From NCBI GenBank assembly GCA_946699065.1, contig CAMPDV010000514.1:1-64000 (forward strand): a DNA stretch of 64,000 nucleotides, written 5' to 3'. The translations under genes were made by a program, and so were the position numbers. The stretch comes from Loxodes magnus. Taxonomy: Eukaryota > Ciliophora > Karyorelictea > Loxodida > Loxodidae. Positions 1 through 11,289 of the stretch are shown piece after piece; position 1 is the stretch's first letter; each line of letters starts with the position of its first letter. Below the pieces are notes generated by a model. It searched no databases, had not been told where the DNA came from, and worked only from the letters and a program-made list of their open reading frames with translations.

Positions 1-3000
1 TATTGGTCTTTAGTTTTCTGATGCATATAAGATTCATAAACATCACGTTATGTATTATTTATGCTATAAAGTATCTTTATTAAAGTAAGTTGGGCTATCT
101 TCAACCATAACATAGATCTAGAAGTTACTTTTAGGTTAGCTAAGTCAATTCCTTTTCTCATTTTAACCTTCCTTCATCTAATTACCATCTTAAGGAGGAT
201 GAACTGCTTATGATATTTAGGATATAGTTTTATTCATTTGCAGTCTAAGCATCTTTTTGAGCATTATATTGCAATAAAAGACTATAATGGATCAAATAGA
301 GATAATAGAAATGTAGCTGATAAAGAGACAAGATAGTCAAGAATAGTTTCTTCAGTGCTAAAAAACGTGAAAATGTATGAAATGAAATTTAAGAATAAAA
401 TACAGAAGTTAAAATAATGACCTACTAGATTTTCTTAAATTATATTAGGATCTTTATGCAAAATACTTCCTTATAGACATCCTAAACCTACTAAAACCGT
501 AAATCCAAAATCTTAGCCTAAACTTTTCTATTAAGTAGCAATTATAAGGTTTACCAGAAAGCATCATGAAGCAATAGCAAAATCTATATACAAAATGAAA
601 TTTTTTTTAGAGCTTAGAATTGAATCTTTAATCAAGGAACTGTCATGAAAAGATTAATTGTTCATTGGGATAATTTTGGCAGATTTAAAGAACTAAATAT
701 AAAGCTCTATCTAAATTTTCCTTTTTCTTTGACGTTACATGCAGAGTTATAAATATATAAATTGAAAAATATTAAACATAAAATTACTAATGATTAAGCA
801 GGAATTGGATGCTTATAACTTGATTAATTTCCATTATCCTCTCTTTTTCATTTAAGTCCAGTCCTAAGTTTGATTCTTCATAATTTTACATTTCTTTGTT
901 TCTCTCTTCTTAAATTTGATTCTCTTACCCTTGCTTTTCTTCATTTTATCCTCATTTTCTTATTCTTCTGCCTCTTATACAAGTGAAGTGAGTATAAAAA
1001 GTCCTGACTAACTACAATTTACACCTATAATAGTTAGCTAGTTGGATTTTTTCTATTGAGCATGAAGTTCCATTTTCTCATTTTTTTCGTTGATATCTCA
1101 CGATTGGCACACTAAATTTGAAGGTGTTTAAGTTTGGTTATAGCTTAGAACATATTCGACTTAGATTTTAAATTTCTTCAAATTATCCTTCTTATATAGA
1201 ATCTATCATTTCAGATATTTAGTAAACAGAAGATTTAAATGATGGATATAACTAAAATCATCCATTTCACATTAATTGCTTCTTCAAATAAAAAGATTAC
1301 AACAAAGCATCCTTTAATAACATTGAATAGCTTAGGAATTAGGCAGAGAAATTCCCATTACTATCATTATTTCTCCTTTAGAGTTTCAACGGTTGAGATC
1401 ATAAAAAAGAAAAGACTCTAGTCTCGTAACTCTTTTCTTTAGTAGGAATTTCTTTCTCCTTTCATAGAATAGAAGAATTATTTACAAGATTTATCAAATT
1501 TAGATTTTAGAAGTTTTATATGTAAAAGTATGATTATTTATATAGTTAAAGGTACTTCACCTAGTTATTAGACTAGGTTATACTTCTTGTTCAATGTTAA
1601 ATTTTATATATTAGAACTGTTTAATTATCTACGTAAGCAAAGACGTCTAATTTAAGGATATCTGGTACTTTGTTTGCTAGTTAAGACATTGGTAGATACT
1701 GTTTATATAACTCTGCAGGCTTTCAGATGCTACGTTTAGTTTTACTTCTTAGTAACTTGAAACTGCTATTGCCATCTATTCTTGCTTCTCTATTTTTTAG
1801 GATAGATATCATAAGAACTGTTTCATATCTAGAGGAGAAAAACTAAGAGTATTTAAATAACTTAAAGCTTTTAGTGCTAATTTCTTCGTCTAATTTAAAG
1901 GAAATTCATTATAGAATGATCCCATGCAAAAGAACTGGCATCTTAAGGAATAATCTTCATCTAAATCAATAGCATCATCACACTTTAGACTAAATAAGGT
2001 ATCTCATGCTTTTCCTTTTTGAGAGCTCACTATAAAATTTTCAACTTGAGGAGCTCTGTAAATATAGATTATTTTTGGTTAGTACACTTGATCACTCCTT
2101 ATACTTCAAAAATAAATGTATGGTAATTTCCTTACTCAAGTTCTTATGCCTTAATTTATATAAACAATTTAGTGACAAAGAAGGTAGCAGATTATCAAAA
2201 TCTACCAGAACTTTGGTATCAAGAAACTGTCTTTATATCTACACTTGAATTAGAAGCAACTCTATACATTATAAAAAATTAGATGGATTTATTTTGCTAT
2301 ATTCATTATTCTGTATCATTATAGCCACTGGAGATACCTTATTATTGGTTATATTTAATTACACTTTATCAGAGGTTTATCTTTGTTTGTTGAAATAGAC
2401 GCGTACATCAAGTTCTAAGAATGCTCATACTAGAAATTACTATCCTTATAACGTAATGGAAGATGTAAAGAAATTATACTTATCTTCTACTTCTTTTTTG
2501 ATTGCCTCATTATATGAAGTCTATTTTTAGTTTATAGCTTAACAATTTCATTCAAATCTTAATTCTTCACTAGGACTATCAATCGCTATTATAAACAATG
2601 TGCAGTTATCCTACAAATCATCACTCTATACTCAATACCAGATATATAAACCTTCATCGTCTTAGTTAAACTAAAGTATAAGAAGATTAAAATTTTCATT
2701 TTACCAGAAATTTAAAATAAGAAAATTACAAATTAGACCTTCATAATGCTATCTAAGTATCTTAATTTGAATCTTTAAGTCTAAAACTATTTTACTTAAT
2801 GTCTTTTTGATGAGTTAGAGATTCTATTAGTTAGTAATATTCTGTTTTTCTAAAGCTTTTAAGTAGATCCTTAATAGAAATACCAGTGTCATTAAAGTCT
2901 ACTAATTTTGCCTCTGAGATATATTTTTGTAATGTCTTTGAAGTTTGATATCATTTAAAATATGAGATCAGTTTAGATATGTTAATGTGGATCTGAAATT

Positions 3001-4205
3001 ATTGAAGAGTTAAAGTCGAGAGAATTAGAAAATTTGGTTAGAAGCATGGAAGTTAACGATAATAGCATTAAGGATAAAGACTAGCATGACAACATTTTCA
3101 TCAAGTGCTAGATAGTAGTAGGGTAAATAAAAAGCAAAAGCAATCTCTTCCTTCTCCTCCTGTAGTAGGAAGAAGTAAATCCTTCCAAAATATTTTTGGA
3201 AAGATTTCTACCTTCGGAAGCTTCAGCTAAATTATTGGCTTTAGAATAGATTATTCGATTTTTTTTCCTTCAGCAAAATTTATTCTTAATTAGGAAGGCT
3301 TCAATTCCATAACGCTTTGAGGTATAATACAAAGCTGAGGTAGCAAAAATAAAGCAAAAAGATCTGCTTCACGCTTGATAATAAGAATTGACAAACTAAT
3401 GAGGCAAGCTTCGAATTGCAAGAAGAAGAACGATGCTTTGTATGCTAATAGGTGAAGTTTCGACATTACCTTGCATGGTTGTTTCCAGATTGATGCATAA
3501 TGGCTTTTATTTTAAAGAAATAAATAAAAATATAAAATAGATTCTACACTTACTTCTGCTTAAATTATCTACTATTAATTATCTTAAGATATAAGATGTG
3601 CCATTTATTATTCCTAAAAGTCTTTCTTCTAGTTAGAATAATGAGCTAACTTTTTATATCAGCTTCTAAATAAATCAACCTCTCTCTTTAATCTATTAAC
3701 TTTAAATTATCTTATCTTTTCATTTGGTCTCTCATCTCTGAGGTATAGGTTTGGACATTATATATAAATGTTGTAAATAGAAAAAGAAATTAAAAAGGCT
3801 AGCTTAGTAGACTTAATAAAATAATTAAGTAGCAAAATAATCCTTTAGAAAGCTACTAATTATACTAAAAGTATATCCTTCCTATTATAAGTAAAAGCAT
3901 TATAAATAGATAACTATTATTAGTATACAAAAGCTATGATAGTAGCAATATTGATTGCATTAAAGTTCTAAATGATAGACTACATGAGTATAGATAGATA
4001 GTGTTAATATGATATGGATTAAAATGAATTAACTAATAGCTAAATGTTTAATTAAGTTAATATATGAATTCTTAATTTAGAAAAGCTTCTTAGCTTTAGA
4101 CTAGTATAGTAACTATCTAATTATTAATAACTTATTATTTTCTTAAGCTTTAGAATTAAACATAAATAGATTTAAACTATTTAATTCACTTTCATTATAA
4201 TCAAT
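1..4205. other. Region without a recognised gene
   Basis: No domain, RNA or repeat family was recognised here. Some stretches look protein-like when TAR is read as Gln and TGA as Trp: about 283-650 plus strand (for example KSIYKMKFFLELRIESL), about 860-990 minus strand (Lys/Glu-rich), and about 2140-3110 plus strand (hydrophobic segments, then an acidic end such as EELKSRELENLVRSME). Since all frames are open under this code, these remain weak suggestions. The segment 3150-3480 is somewhat richer in GC, with several GAAGCTTC-like words. 3500-4200 is simple AT-rich sequence that serves as the 5' flank of the RING gene. Confidence 0.3.
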
Positions 4206-6912
4206 ATGGCTGAATCTAACAGGTGCAGCTCATGCTTAGTTCATTTCGACTCTTAAATACGAATTCCAGTAACCCTTCCTTGTGGACATCAAGTATGCCA
4301 AATTTGTATTCTTGAAGAATACTTAAGAGAGGGTTCTTATCAGTGCCCAAAAAGAAACTGTAGAAAAGTTTCATTTAATGATCCAAAAAGTTTAATAAAC
4401 TAAAAGGGCTAATCAAGTGAAAGTAAATAAGAATATAAATAACTTCATCTTGAAGAAACTAAAATTGAACTATCTTATTAGCAGAAACCGAAACTAATAA
4501 AAGTCAAGATTTTAAGTGAAAATGAAGAAGAGATAAACTTAACAGTAGAGGAAGGAGAAACAATTGAATAACTGAAATAAAAAGTAGAAAGACTAGAAGG
4601 AATTGACGCTGATTTTTATGAACTTTATAGAGGATAAGAAAAATTAGATAGTTAGCATAAAATAAATAAAATGGAGAATAGAGATGAGGTTTAGCTAGAA
4701 TTAAAATTGAAGGCTTGTAATTAATATAAATTTAAGGAGGTGAGAAAATAAGATTTAGAAGGTAAAAAATAAAGATAGAAAGTAATTAATAAAAAATTAG
4801 TTTTCGAGATAATGAGAAAATAATATGGTAAATAATATAATAATAGAATGTAAATAATAATAAAAATTAGAAAGTATTAAATAATCAAAAATAGGAGAAA
4901 GTAAGAAAATTTAAAAAAGGCTAAAATGACTTCGAAAAAAGTTAGAAATAAATGTATAGGAGGTAAATTTTAAAAAAGCGTGTAATATATTTAACAAAGT
5001 GAGTAATACTTTAAAAACTAGAAAGTAATAAATAAAATTTAAGAATGTAATAAAATAAATAAGATTGTAAGAATACTAAGAAAGGGAGTAATAATTAAAT
5101 ATAGAATGTAAAAAATAAAAAAGATTGTAAAATAATTATGTTAAGATGGTAATTTAACAAATCCAGAAAGTAAATTATTTAATATATAGCAAGTAAAAAA
5201 AAACAAATAAAGGAGGTAAAAATTAAAATAAGATGGTATTTCTATTTAAAATAGAATGTAAGATATTTTAATTATTTATAGATTGTAAGATATTTTAAAT
5301 ATTTAAAGGGAGTAAGATATTTTAAATATTTATAGATGGTAAGATATTTTAAATATTTATAGCGGGTAAGATATTTTAAATATTTATAGCGGGTAAGATA
5401 TTTTAAATATTTATAGATTGTAAGATATTTTAAATATTTATAGATGGTAAATATTTTAAATATTTATAGAATGTAAGATATTTTAAATATTTATAGTGAG
5501 TAAGATATTTTAAATATTTATAGAATGTAAGATATTTTAAATATTTATAGATGGTAAGATATTTTAAATATTTATAGTGAGTAAGATATTTTAAATATTT
5601 ATAGATTGTAAGATATTTTAAATATTTATAGAATGTAAGATATTTTAAATATTTATAGATTGTAAGATATTTTAAATATTTATAGAATGTAAGATATTTT
5701 AAATATTTATAGATGGTAAGATATTTTAAATATTTATAGTGAGTAAGATATTTTAAATATTTATAGATTGTAAGATATTTTAAATATTTATAGAATGTAA
5801 GATATTTTAAATATTTATAGTGAGTAAGATATTTTAAATATTTATAGTGAGTAAGATATTTTAAATATTTATAGATGGTAAGATATTTTAAATATTTATA
5901 GTGAGTAAGATATTTTAAATATTTATAGATGGTAAGATATTTTAAATATTTATAGTGAGTAAGATATTTTAAATATTTATAGAATGTAAGATATTTTAAA
6001 TATTTATAGAATGTAAGATATTTTAAATATTTATAGTGAGTAAGATATTTTAAATATTTATAGTGAGTAAGATATTTTAAATATTTATAGAATGTAAGAT
6101 ATTTTAAATATTTATAGTGAGTAAGATATTTTAAATATTTATAGTGAGTAAGATATTTTAAATATTTATAGAATGTAAGATATTTTAAATATTTATAGTG
6201 AGTAAGATATTTTAAATATTTATAGATGGTAAGATATTTTAAATATTTATAGTGAGTAAGATATTTTAAATATTTATAGAATGTAAGATATTTTAAATAT
6301 TTATAGAATGTAAAATATTTTTTATAGACAGTTTGTATTTAAAAACTATTATAGCTAGTATTTTTTTATTATTATAAGAGGGTATTAAATTACCTCAGGC
6401 GGTAAGAATCTACTTCAGGTACCTTTTTAATTTTTGATTGTAAGAAATAATTATAAGATGGTTTTGATTTTATTGAAGCTAGTATTTGCTTATATGAGCT
6501 TGTATTATTTAACCTAAGTTAGTAATAAAATGATATAGAATGTAATATTATTAATATTTATAGGGGGTAATGATTTATTTGAAAAGAAAGTAATGCCTAA
6601 TATAATTGATTAAAGAATGTTATAGTAATGATTAATATTAGATTATTTATACTAGGTAGTTATTTTTCTATTTTAGGATGTAAATAATTTAATGATAAGT
6701 AAGTTTTTGATTATAGAGGGTAATTTTTGATATAAACAGAGATGGAAAAACATTTAACAGCTTTAAATATTTATCTTAAATTAATGCTTAATTATTAATT
6801 AATTTCTAATTTAGATACTTTAGTTATTTTAAAGTTACTAAACACATTAGCATTATATTTTAAGATCTTTGCTAACTTTCTTGCTTTTTTCACTTTATTG
6901 ATGAAAAATTGA
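4206..6912 (+). CDS. RING + ubiquitin-like protein gene with ~80 mini-introns and mostly 3-nt exons
   Basis: Exon 1 (4206-4716) encodes a C3HC4 RING finger at residues 7-53 (CSSC, then CGHQVCQIC, then CPKRNC). It also encodes a ubiquitin-like fold at about residues 99-168 (IKVKILSENEEEINL ... LELKL). This suggests a ubiquitin-ligase-type protein. From 4717 to 6739 the sequence alternates GTA...AG segments with exons of exactly 3 nt. Four interior exons are longer: 27 nt (4801-4827), 6 nt (4895-4900), 21 nt (4920-4940) and 21 nt (6419-6439), all multiples of 3. By my parse there are 80 introns and 75 triplet exons. Removing them in phase 1 gives a protein-like product (EEIFEIMRKQYEQRESQ, DFEKRALKKYWKYYE). 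The final exon (6740-6912) is in phase, starts MEKHLTALNIYLKLM and ends at TGA 6910-6912, for 328 codons including the stop. The domains are firm; the splicing is inferred from sequence only. Confidence 0.72.
4717..5257 (+). other. 5' arm of the micro-exon region: 23 diverged mini-introns
   Basis: Twenty-three consecutive GT...AG segments of 16-21 nt have unrelated interiors, so this is not a simple tandem repeat. They are separated by GAG, AAG, AAA, (27 nt), AAT, AAA, (6 nt), (21 nt), GAG, CGT, TGA, AAA, AAT, ATT, GGA, AAT, ATT, ATG, AAA, CAA, GAG, ATG and AAT. Many intron lengths (16, 17, 19, 20) are not multiples of 3. A continuous reading would therefore lose register with the pattern, while every exon length keeps phase. 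Almost all introns start GTA; two start GTG or GTT. This arm is the best evidence that the pattern is splicing rather than repeat expansion. Confidence 0.7.
5258..6309 (+). repeat. 27-nt tandem array, 39 units: invariant 24-nt segment + variable triplet
   Basis: Thirty-nine head-to-tail units start at 5258. Each is a 24-nt segment (GTAAGATATTTT ... ATTTATAG) plus 3 nt. The 24-nt part is virtually identical throughout, apart from small variants in the first two units and one unit (5447) that is 1 nt short. The triplet varies among only six words: ATT, GGA, ATG, CGG, AAT and TGA. Read straight through, the array is a 9-residue peptide repeat (QDILNIYR + 1). The 26-nt unit at 5447 would shift that reading for the remaining 31 units. 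As GT-AG introns it has no effect. The segment lies inside the micro-exon gene, and the same AG-NNN-GTA layout continues on both sides in unrelated sequence. Confidence 0.95.
6310..6739 (+). other. 3' arm of the micro-exon region: 18 diverged mini-introns
   Basis: After the homogeneous array the pattern continues with non-identical GT...AG segments of 14-26 nt, one reading as 37 nt at 6619-6655. The triplet exons are ACA, CTA, AGG, GCG, ATG, CTA, CTT, TTA, AAT, GGG, AAA, AAT, GTA, GAT, TAA and AGG, with one 21-nt exon at 6419-6439. The spliced phase-1 product includes TFLIFDYATFKWEKY. The parse is least certain at 6616-6660, where several GT and AG pairs compete. Confidence 0.6.
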
Positions 6913-8340
6913 TTCCTATTAAGGAGATGTTGGAATTAGTAATTAAGGTAATATTTTGATAATAGCTATAGTTTTTTAGCTGATGTATTAAATTTCTTGA
7001 TAGTAGTTGTTTGATTTTGAAATAATGTCTAGAAGTGTTAATTTGATATCCTTTCTATTAATTTTTAAAATAGATTTAGTAATTTTTAAAGATAATATGT
7101 AATGATCTAATATAGTCTCTACAAAATGTGTGTTTATGAATTATAAAATAGTTAGTTTAAATAATAGTAAATAAGCATGTAGTTAGTTAGTTTGATCTAG
7201 TTATGGCTGTGTAATAAAATGTTAAAGTGTTACTGAGATATTGCTGCTGGTATTTTAAAAATTTGGAATAGATAAGTATTTAATTTATAATCTATGTAAT
7301 AATATGATTAAAGCAGATGTAAGAATTTAGCTTATATAATGATTGTTATTATAAACTACTACTTGGATATGATTAATTTGAATTACTAATATTATAACAC
7401 ACAGTCTATACTTTATAACCCTATTTTATATTCTAATTTAATATATTAACTACTTATTTTTACCTATTTATTAATATCCTCTATCTATATCTTCTATTTT
7501 ATTTAATCTACTAATATTATTAGTAAGATTTCTCTAGTTTAATACTATTAAGATGTAGTGTACTCTTAAACTACTTTATTTACATATTTTATTATTAACT
7601 TCTAATTTATGTCTATAATCAGAGTTATTTATTTCTATTATCATTTCAAATCTTAAGTACACTCTAAAATTATATTATATACTAAATTATTACTAGACAT
7701 CAATCAAATCAGTTACCAACAAGTGTAATTGATAAGGAAAACTAGAAAATGGTATTTTGATTTTAAAAGTATAATATAGCATAATATAAAAGTAAACATT
7801 ATAAACAATATAAATAACTAATAATCTAGCTAACCCTTTATAAATATAATAACAAAACATATCCTTAATTCAATTCAAAACACTATCATTTCCTTAATAT
7901 ATCCTAACAACATTATCACTCAAAAACTATCTAATAGACTCAATTTTATATTACTATTCAATTCATCAAAATCTTATTTTTCAAACTCAACTAGTCAGTC
8001 ATAGATCAAAAACTTATTATCAACCTAAACATTATTTATATTATCCAATAAACCTCTTATCAAGCAAAAGACTAACTATTTTAACTATCAATTACGAAAA
8101 AGATATATATATAAAAAATAACAAAAATCAAACCCTAAAATTTTAAGTTCGGATTTAAACGAAAAAATTATAACATTTTTATAAATTGTTGTGAAGATAA
8201 AGTAAGAAAATAAGCAATTAAAAAAGTAAATCAACTAAAAATCGGAAATTCAAAAGGTAAACTTCTAGCAAAAGTAAATAGAAGATAGACTAAATAATTA
8301 AATTATATTAGCAATTAATAATCTAGAAAAATTAAAATAA
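6913..8340. other. Intergenic AT-rich DNA with a G-depleted block
   Basis: No gene was recognised. From about 7790 to 8085 the plus strand is rich in A, T and C but almost free of G, like the blocks at 25,780, 33,660 and inside the RING-kelch gene. The block sits just upstream of the unknown gene at 8341. Confidence 0.5.
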
Positions 8341-8830
8341 TGCAGATCCTATGGATATTGAGAAAAATCTAAAAATAAATAAATTATTTAGCAGATAAGA
8401 ATATTATGATGATGATTCTACAGGAAAAAAGAGTATCTAATAAGGATATGTTAACAGTTTAAAATTAAGTAAATACTATAAGTAAAAAAATTTGAAGAAA
8501 ACTTAGTTAAAATATTATACGCAAGATGATTAAATTTTTTTATGATAAAGCTATCAAGGAATGGAATTAATGAATCAATAATGGAAATGAGCAATAAAAT
8601 AATGAGGAAAATATTTAAAGGAGCTATAGAATATATAGAACTAGAAGAGGAAAAAAGAAATGATTTTCAAGATGAAAATTGAACCGAAGAAAAAAAGAAG
8701 AACAAGAAATCTTCGAGCGAATTCGCAAGGAAAAGCAGAACTTTTATAAGAGCGAGTACAAGTGAACTTAAAGAGGTTAACCTTAGAAGCGTAGTGCCAC
8801 TATTATTTATTTTTTGTTATTATTTTATTA
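8341..8830 (+). CDS. Unknown acidic/lysine-rich protein, probably with one frame change
   Basis: Protein-like reading begins MDIEKNLKINKLFSRQE (8351 onward). After a frame change near 8480 it continues VKKFEENLVKILYAR, GINESIMEMSNKIMRK and then ELEEEKRNDFQDENWTEE (TGA as Trp). The end SELKEVNLRSVVPLLF resembles the C-terminal end of the gene at 10.2-11.1 kb (GKEVEIPIRAPN). The start MDIEKN resembles MDVEKQ in the LINE ORF1 at 14.7 kb, so this may be a LINE ORF1 relative. The function is not recognised. Confidence 0.35.
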
Positions 8831-10155
8831 ACAAAAATATTTAAAATTAAAAAATATAGATAAATTTTCGTATACTTATAATATATAAAAAAAATATAAT
8901 TTTCTTAACCTCAAGTTATTTAAAAAATAATATTTAGTAATAAATAATAGTTGAATATTATTAAAATAAAAAAGTTTATATCAGAAATTATTTTATCAAA
9001 AATAATTATAAAAAAGCAAAAAAAGATATAGATAAACAGAAAAAAATATATCATGTTTTTAATTAAGAGCAAATTAAAAATACATAAAAAATTAAAAAAT
9101 AATTAAAAGGAAATACGAAAAGAAAAAAATTGCAACATTGATCCAAAAATAAAAAAATTATAAGCAAAAAATTTGAGGGTAAAATGTAAATACAGATAAT
9201 CTGAAATATAAAATTAAAATTTTGGTTATAAAAATCAAAAATTCCTTTAATTTATCAAAGAAATACTACACATTATAAAAAAAAATTAAAATATTAATTT
9301 ATGCAAAGCTTTTAAATTATTAAGATAAAAATCTTAATAAAAGTAAATTATAAAGAACTAAAATTAACATTTTTCAAAAGAATAAAATAAATTATAAAAA
9401 TACGGTTTGAAATAAAAAAATCTGAAAGTAAAGTAAAGAGCACGCCAAAAAACTTTAACTAATAAAAAGAAAATGAGATAAAAAGAGAATCAAAATAAAA
9501 TAGAAATATATGAAAAAAAAACAAAGAAAGATAAAATATGAAAAATTTGGAAATATTTTATTTTAATTTTGGTTTGAAAAATTTTTTCTTTAAAGTTTTT
9601 TTTACATTTAATTTTACTTACATTCTTTTTTCTATCTCATTTTTGTTGCATTTATTTTAGTTAATTTATTATTTATTATCAATTACAAATAACTTTTCTA
9701 TTATTTATTCTTTTTGAGATAACTTTAATTTATATTTAATTATCTGGATAGAAACAATTTTTTTTCTGAATATTTTAAAGATGTATAATTGATTAAAAAA
9801 ATATATTTCAGATATTTTATGTGAAAATTCAAAAATCTTTTTAAGTGATACATAATCAATAAAATTATTTCCTTTTTTAATATTTGAATCAAAAATTTCT
9901 AAAAGAAATCCTTTATTTAAAATATTTAAATATTTTGATTATTTAATTAATGTTTTTGATTAAAGTTTTATAGTTTGGAACAAAATTTTAATATTTTATA
10001 GAAAAAGATTTAGAATTATTGAAACGAATGATAAGATTTTTTATAAAAAGTACTAAGTTTTTAACTATTTAATAATTAAAAATTTTATCATAATTCTTTT
10101 TCTTATTTTAAGTAAAATACTCTAAACCCAAAAATAGTTAATTATAAAGATGCTA
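8831..10155. other. AT-rich spacer, no gene seen
   Basis: Sequence of about 80-85% A+T with long A and T runs. No recognised domain, RNA or repeat copy was seen. A-rich sequence (8.8-9.55 kb) switches to T-rich sequence (9.55-10.0 kb). Confidence 0.5.
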
Positions 10156-11090
10156 TAATATGTCAGGATTCAAATCAGGAATTTTCGCGGTTCCAAAAAG
10201 GTAGGAGTTAACGACATCCTAGAGAAGTTTGGACCAAAAAATGGGAACCAAAAAGGTCAACATTAAATCGAACCACCCATTTTTGAGGAAAATCCTAGGA
10301 AATATACTAAAAGGTATATGCACTCGGAAGTCTCCAATCCCATCACAGAATAGTAAATAAGACACGATTAGTCGATAAAAGTGGTGTTAGACCTCCAGAA
10401 GAGGTAAAAAACTGAAGAAAGATAAAAAGAGAAAATGGAAAAATTATAATTGTAGACAAAATATAATTGAGACTCATGATCTAAAAAAGAGGCCTTAATG
10501 CATTTTGCAATGTTTCACAAGACCGGGACAATTAATCATAACACTAATAATAGAAACAGAAAGAATTTATCAACAAAATAGAAAAAATCGAAGATAGCCA
10601 GCAAAAATTACAGCGTTAAATTGACCTAAAAGAATAAGGAAATGACTAAATAATAATTGAAAGAGAAAAGAACTCAAGGTTTAAACCTAAAAGAGAATCA
10701 AAAAGATACTATTATTATAACTCTTGAACGTATCTATGGAAAATATGCTAGAAATTTCAAAACTTTAAATAAGAATATTGAAACTACAAGAAGAAGTTGG
10801 AAATAAAAAGAAGATACAACAAAAACTAAAATTAAAAAGATAAAAAGAAAGAGAAAGAGAAAGAGAAAGATTACATTGCATCAAATTTGAAAAAATATAA
10901 AAGACTTAAGTTACCAATCATTATCTAGACGAAAGAATACCTCAGTGACAGTATGAATAACAAGATAAATATTTGTAGAGACATATAAACTTTTATATTT
11001 AGCCTCTAGAGCAGTCTAGAGGTTGGTGGGAAAGAGGTTGAAATACCTATAAGAGCGCCAAACATTTAATTTTGTATTTTTATATTAAAA
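10156..11090 (+). CDS. Unknown lysine/glutamine-rich basic protein
   Basis: One frame is clearly protein-like over about 240 codons. Examples are KKVGVNDILEKFGPKNG, PRKYTKRYMHSEVSNP and ALMHFAMFHKTGTIN, followed by a basic coiled-coil-like stretch ending in a Lys/Arg run encoded by a GAAAGA microsatellite (10,850-10,872). After the microsatellite the best reading moves to another frame (DYIASNLKKYKRLKL ... SLEVGGKEVEIPIRAPN), so the microsatellite may have changed length. The last residues resemble the end of the 8.3-kb gene. No known domain is visible. This could be a LINE ORF1-type nucleic-acid-binding protein; that is a guess. Confidence 0.4.
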
Positions 11091-11289
11091 TATATTTTAA
11101 ATATTAATTTTTTCTTATCTAATAAATTTATGACGTCTATTATTTTATTTTTAATTTATAAAAAAATAAGAAAAATCTCGAAAATTTTAAAAAAGTATGC
11201 TTAAAAATAAGATATTATTTTTGAACTTATCAGAAATAAATCTTATAAATTAAACATGCAAAAAGATAATAAAAATAATAATAATATTT

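Noticed and set aside
5258-6309. CRISPR-like array or satellite DNA
   Set aside because: Spacers are only 3 nt, the organism is a ciliate, and the same GT...AG layout continues into non-repetitive flanks in phase with a RING gene.
4717-6739. 9-residue peptide-repeat protein read straight through (QDILNIYR + 1)
   Set aside because: The frame stays open only because TAA/TAG/TGA are sense. The 23-nt unit at 5447 and the unequal unit lengths in both arms break the register, whereas an intron reading tolerates both.
4717-6739. TA-bounded internal eliminated sequences instead of introns
   Set aside because: Boundaries are GTA...AG with fixed 3-nt spacing and lack inverted terminal consensus. Not fully excluded: DNA-level removal would give the same spliced product, so somatic DNA should be compared.
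11025-11045. AAAGAGGTTG resembles the reverse complement of the Tetrahymena chromosome breakage sequence
   Set aside because: Only the first 10 of 15 bases match, the code is not that of Tetrahymena, and the word lies within a plausible coding end.
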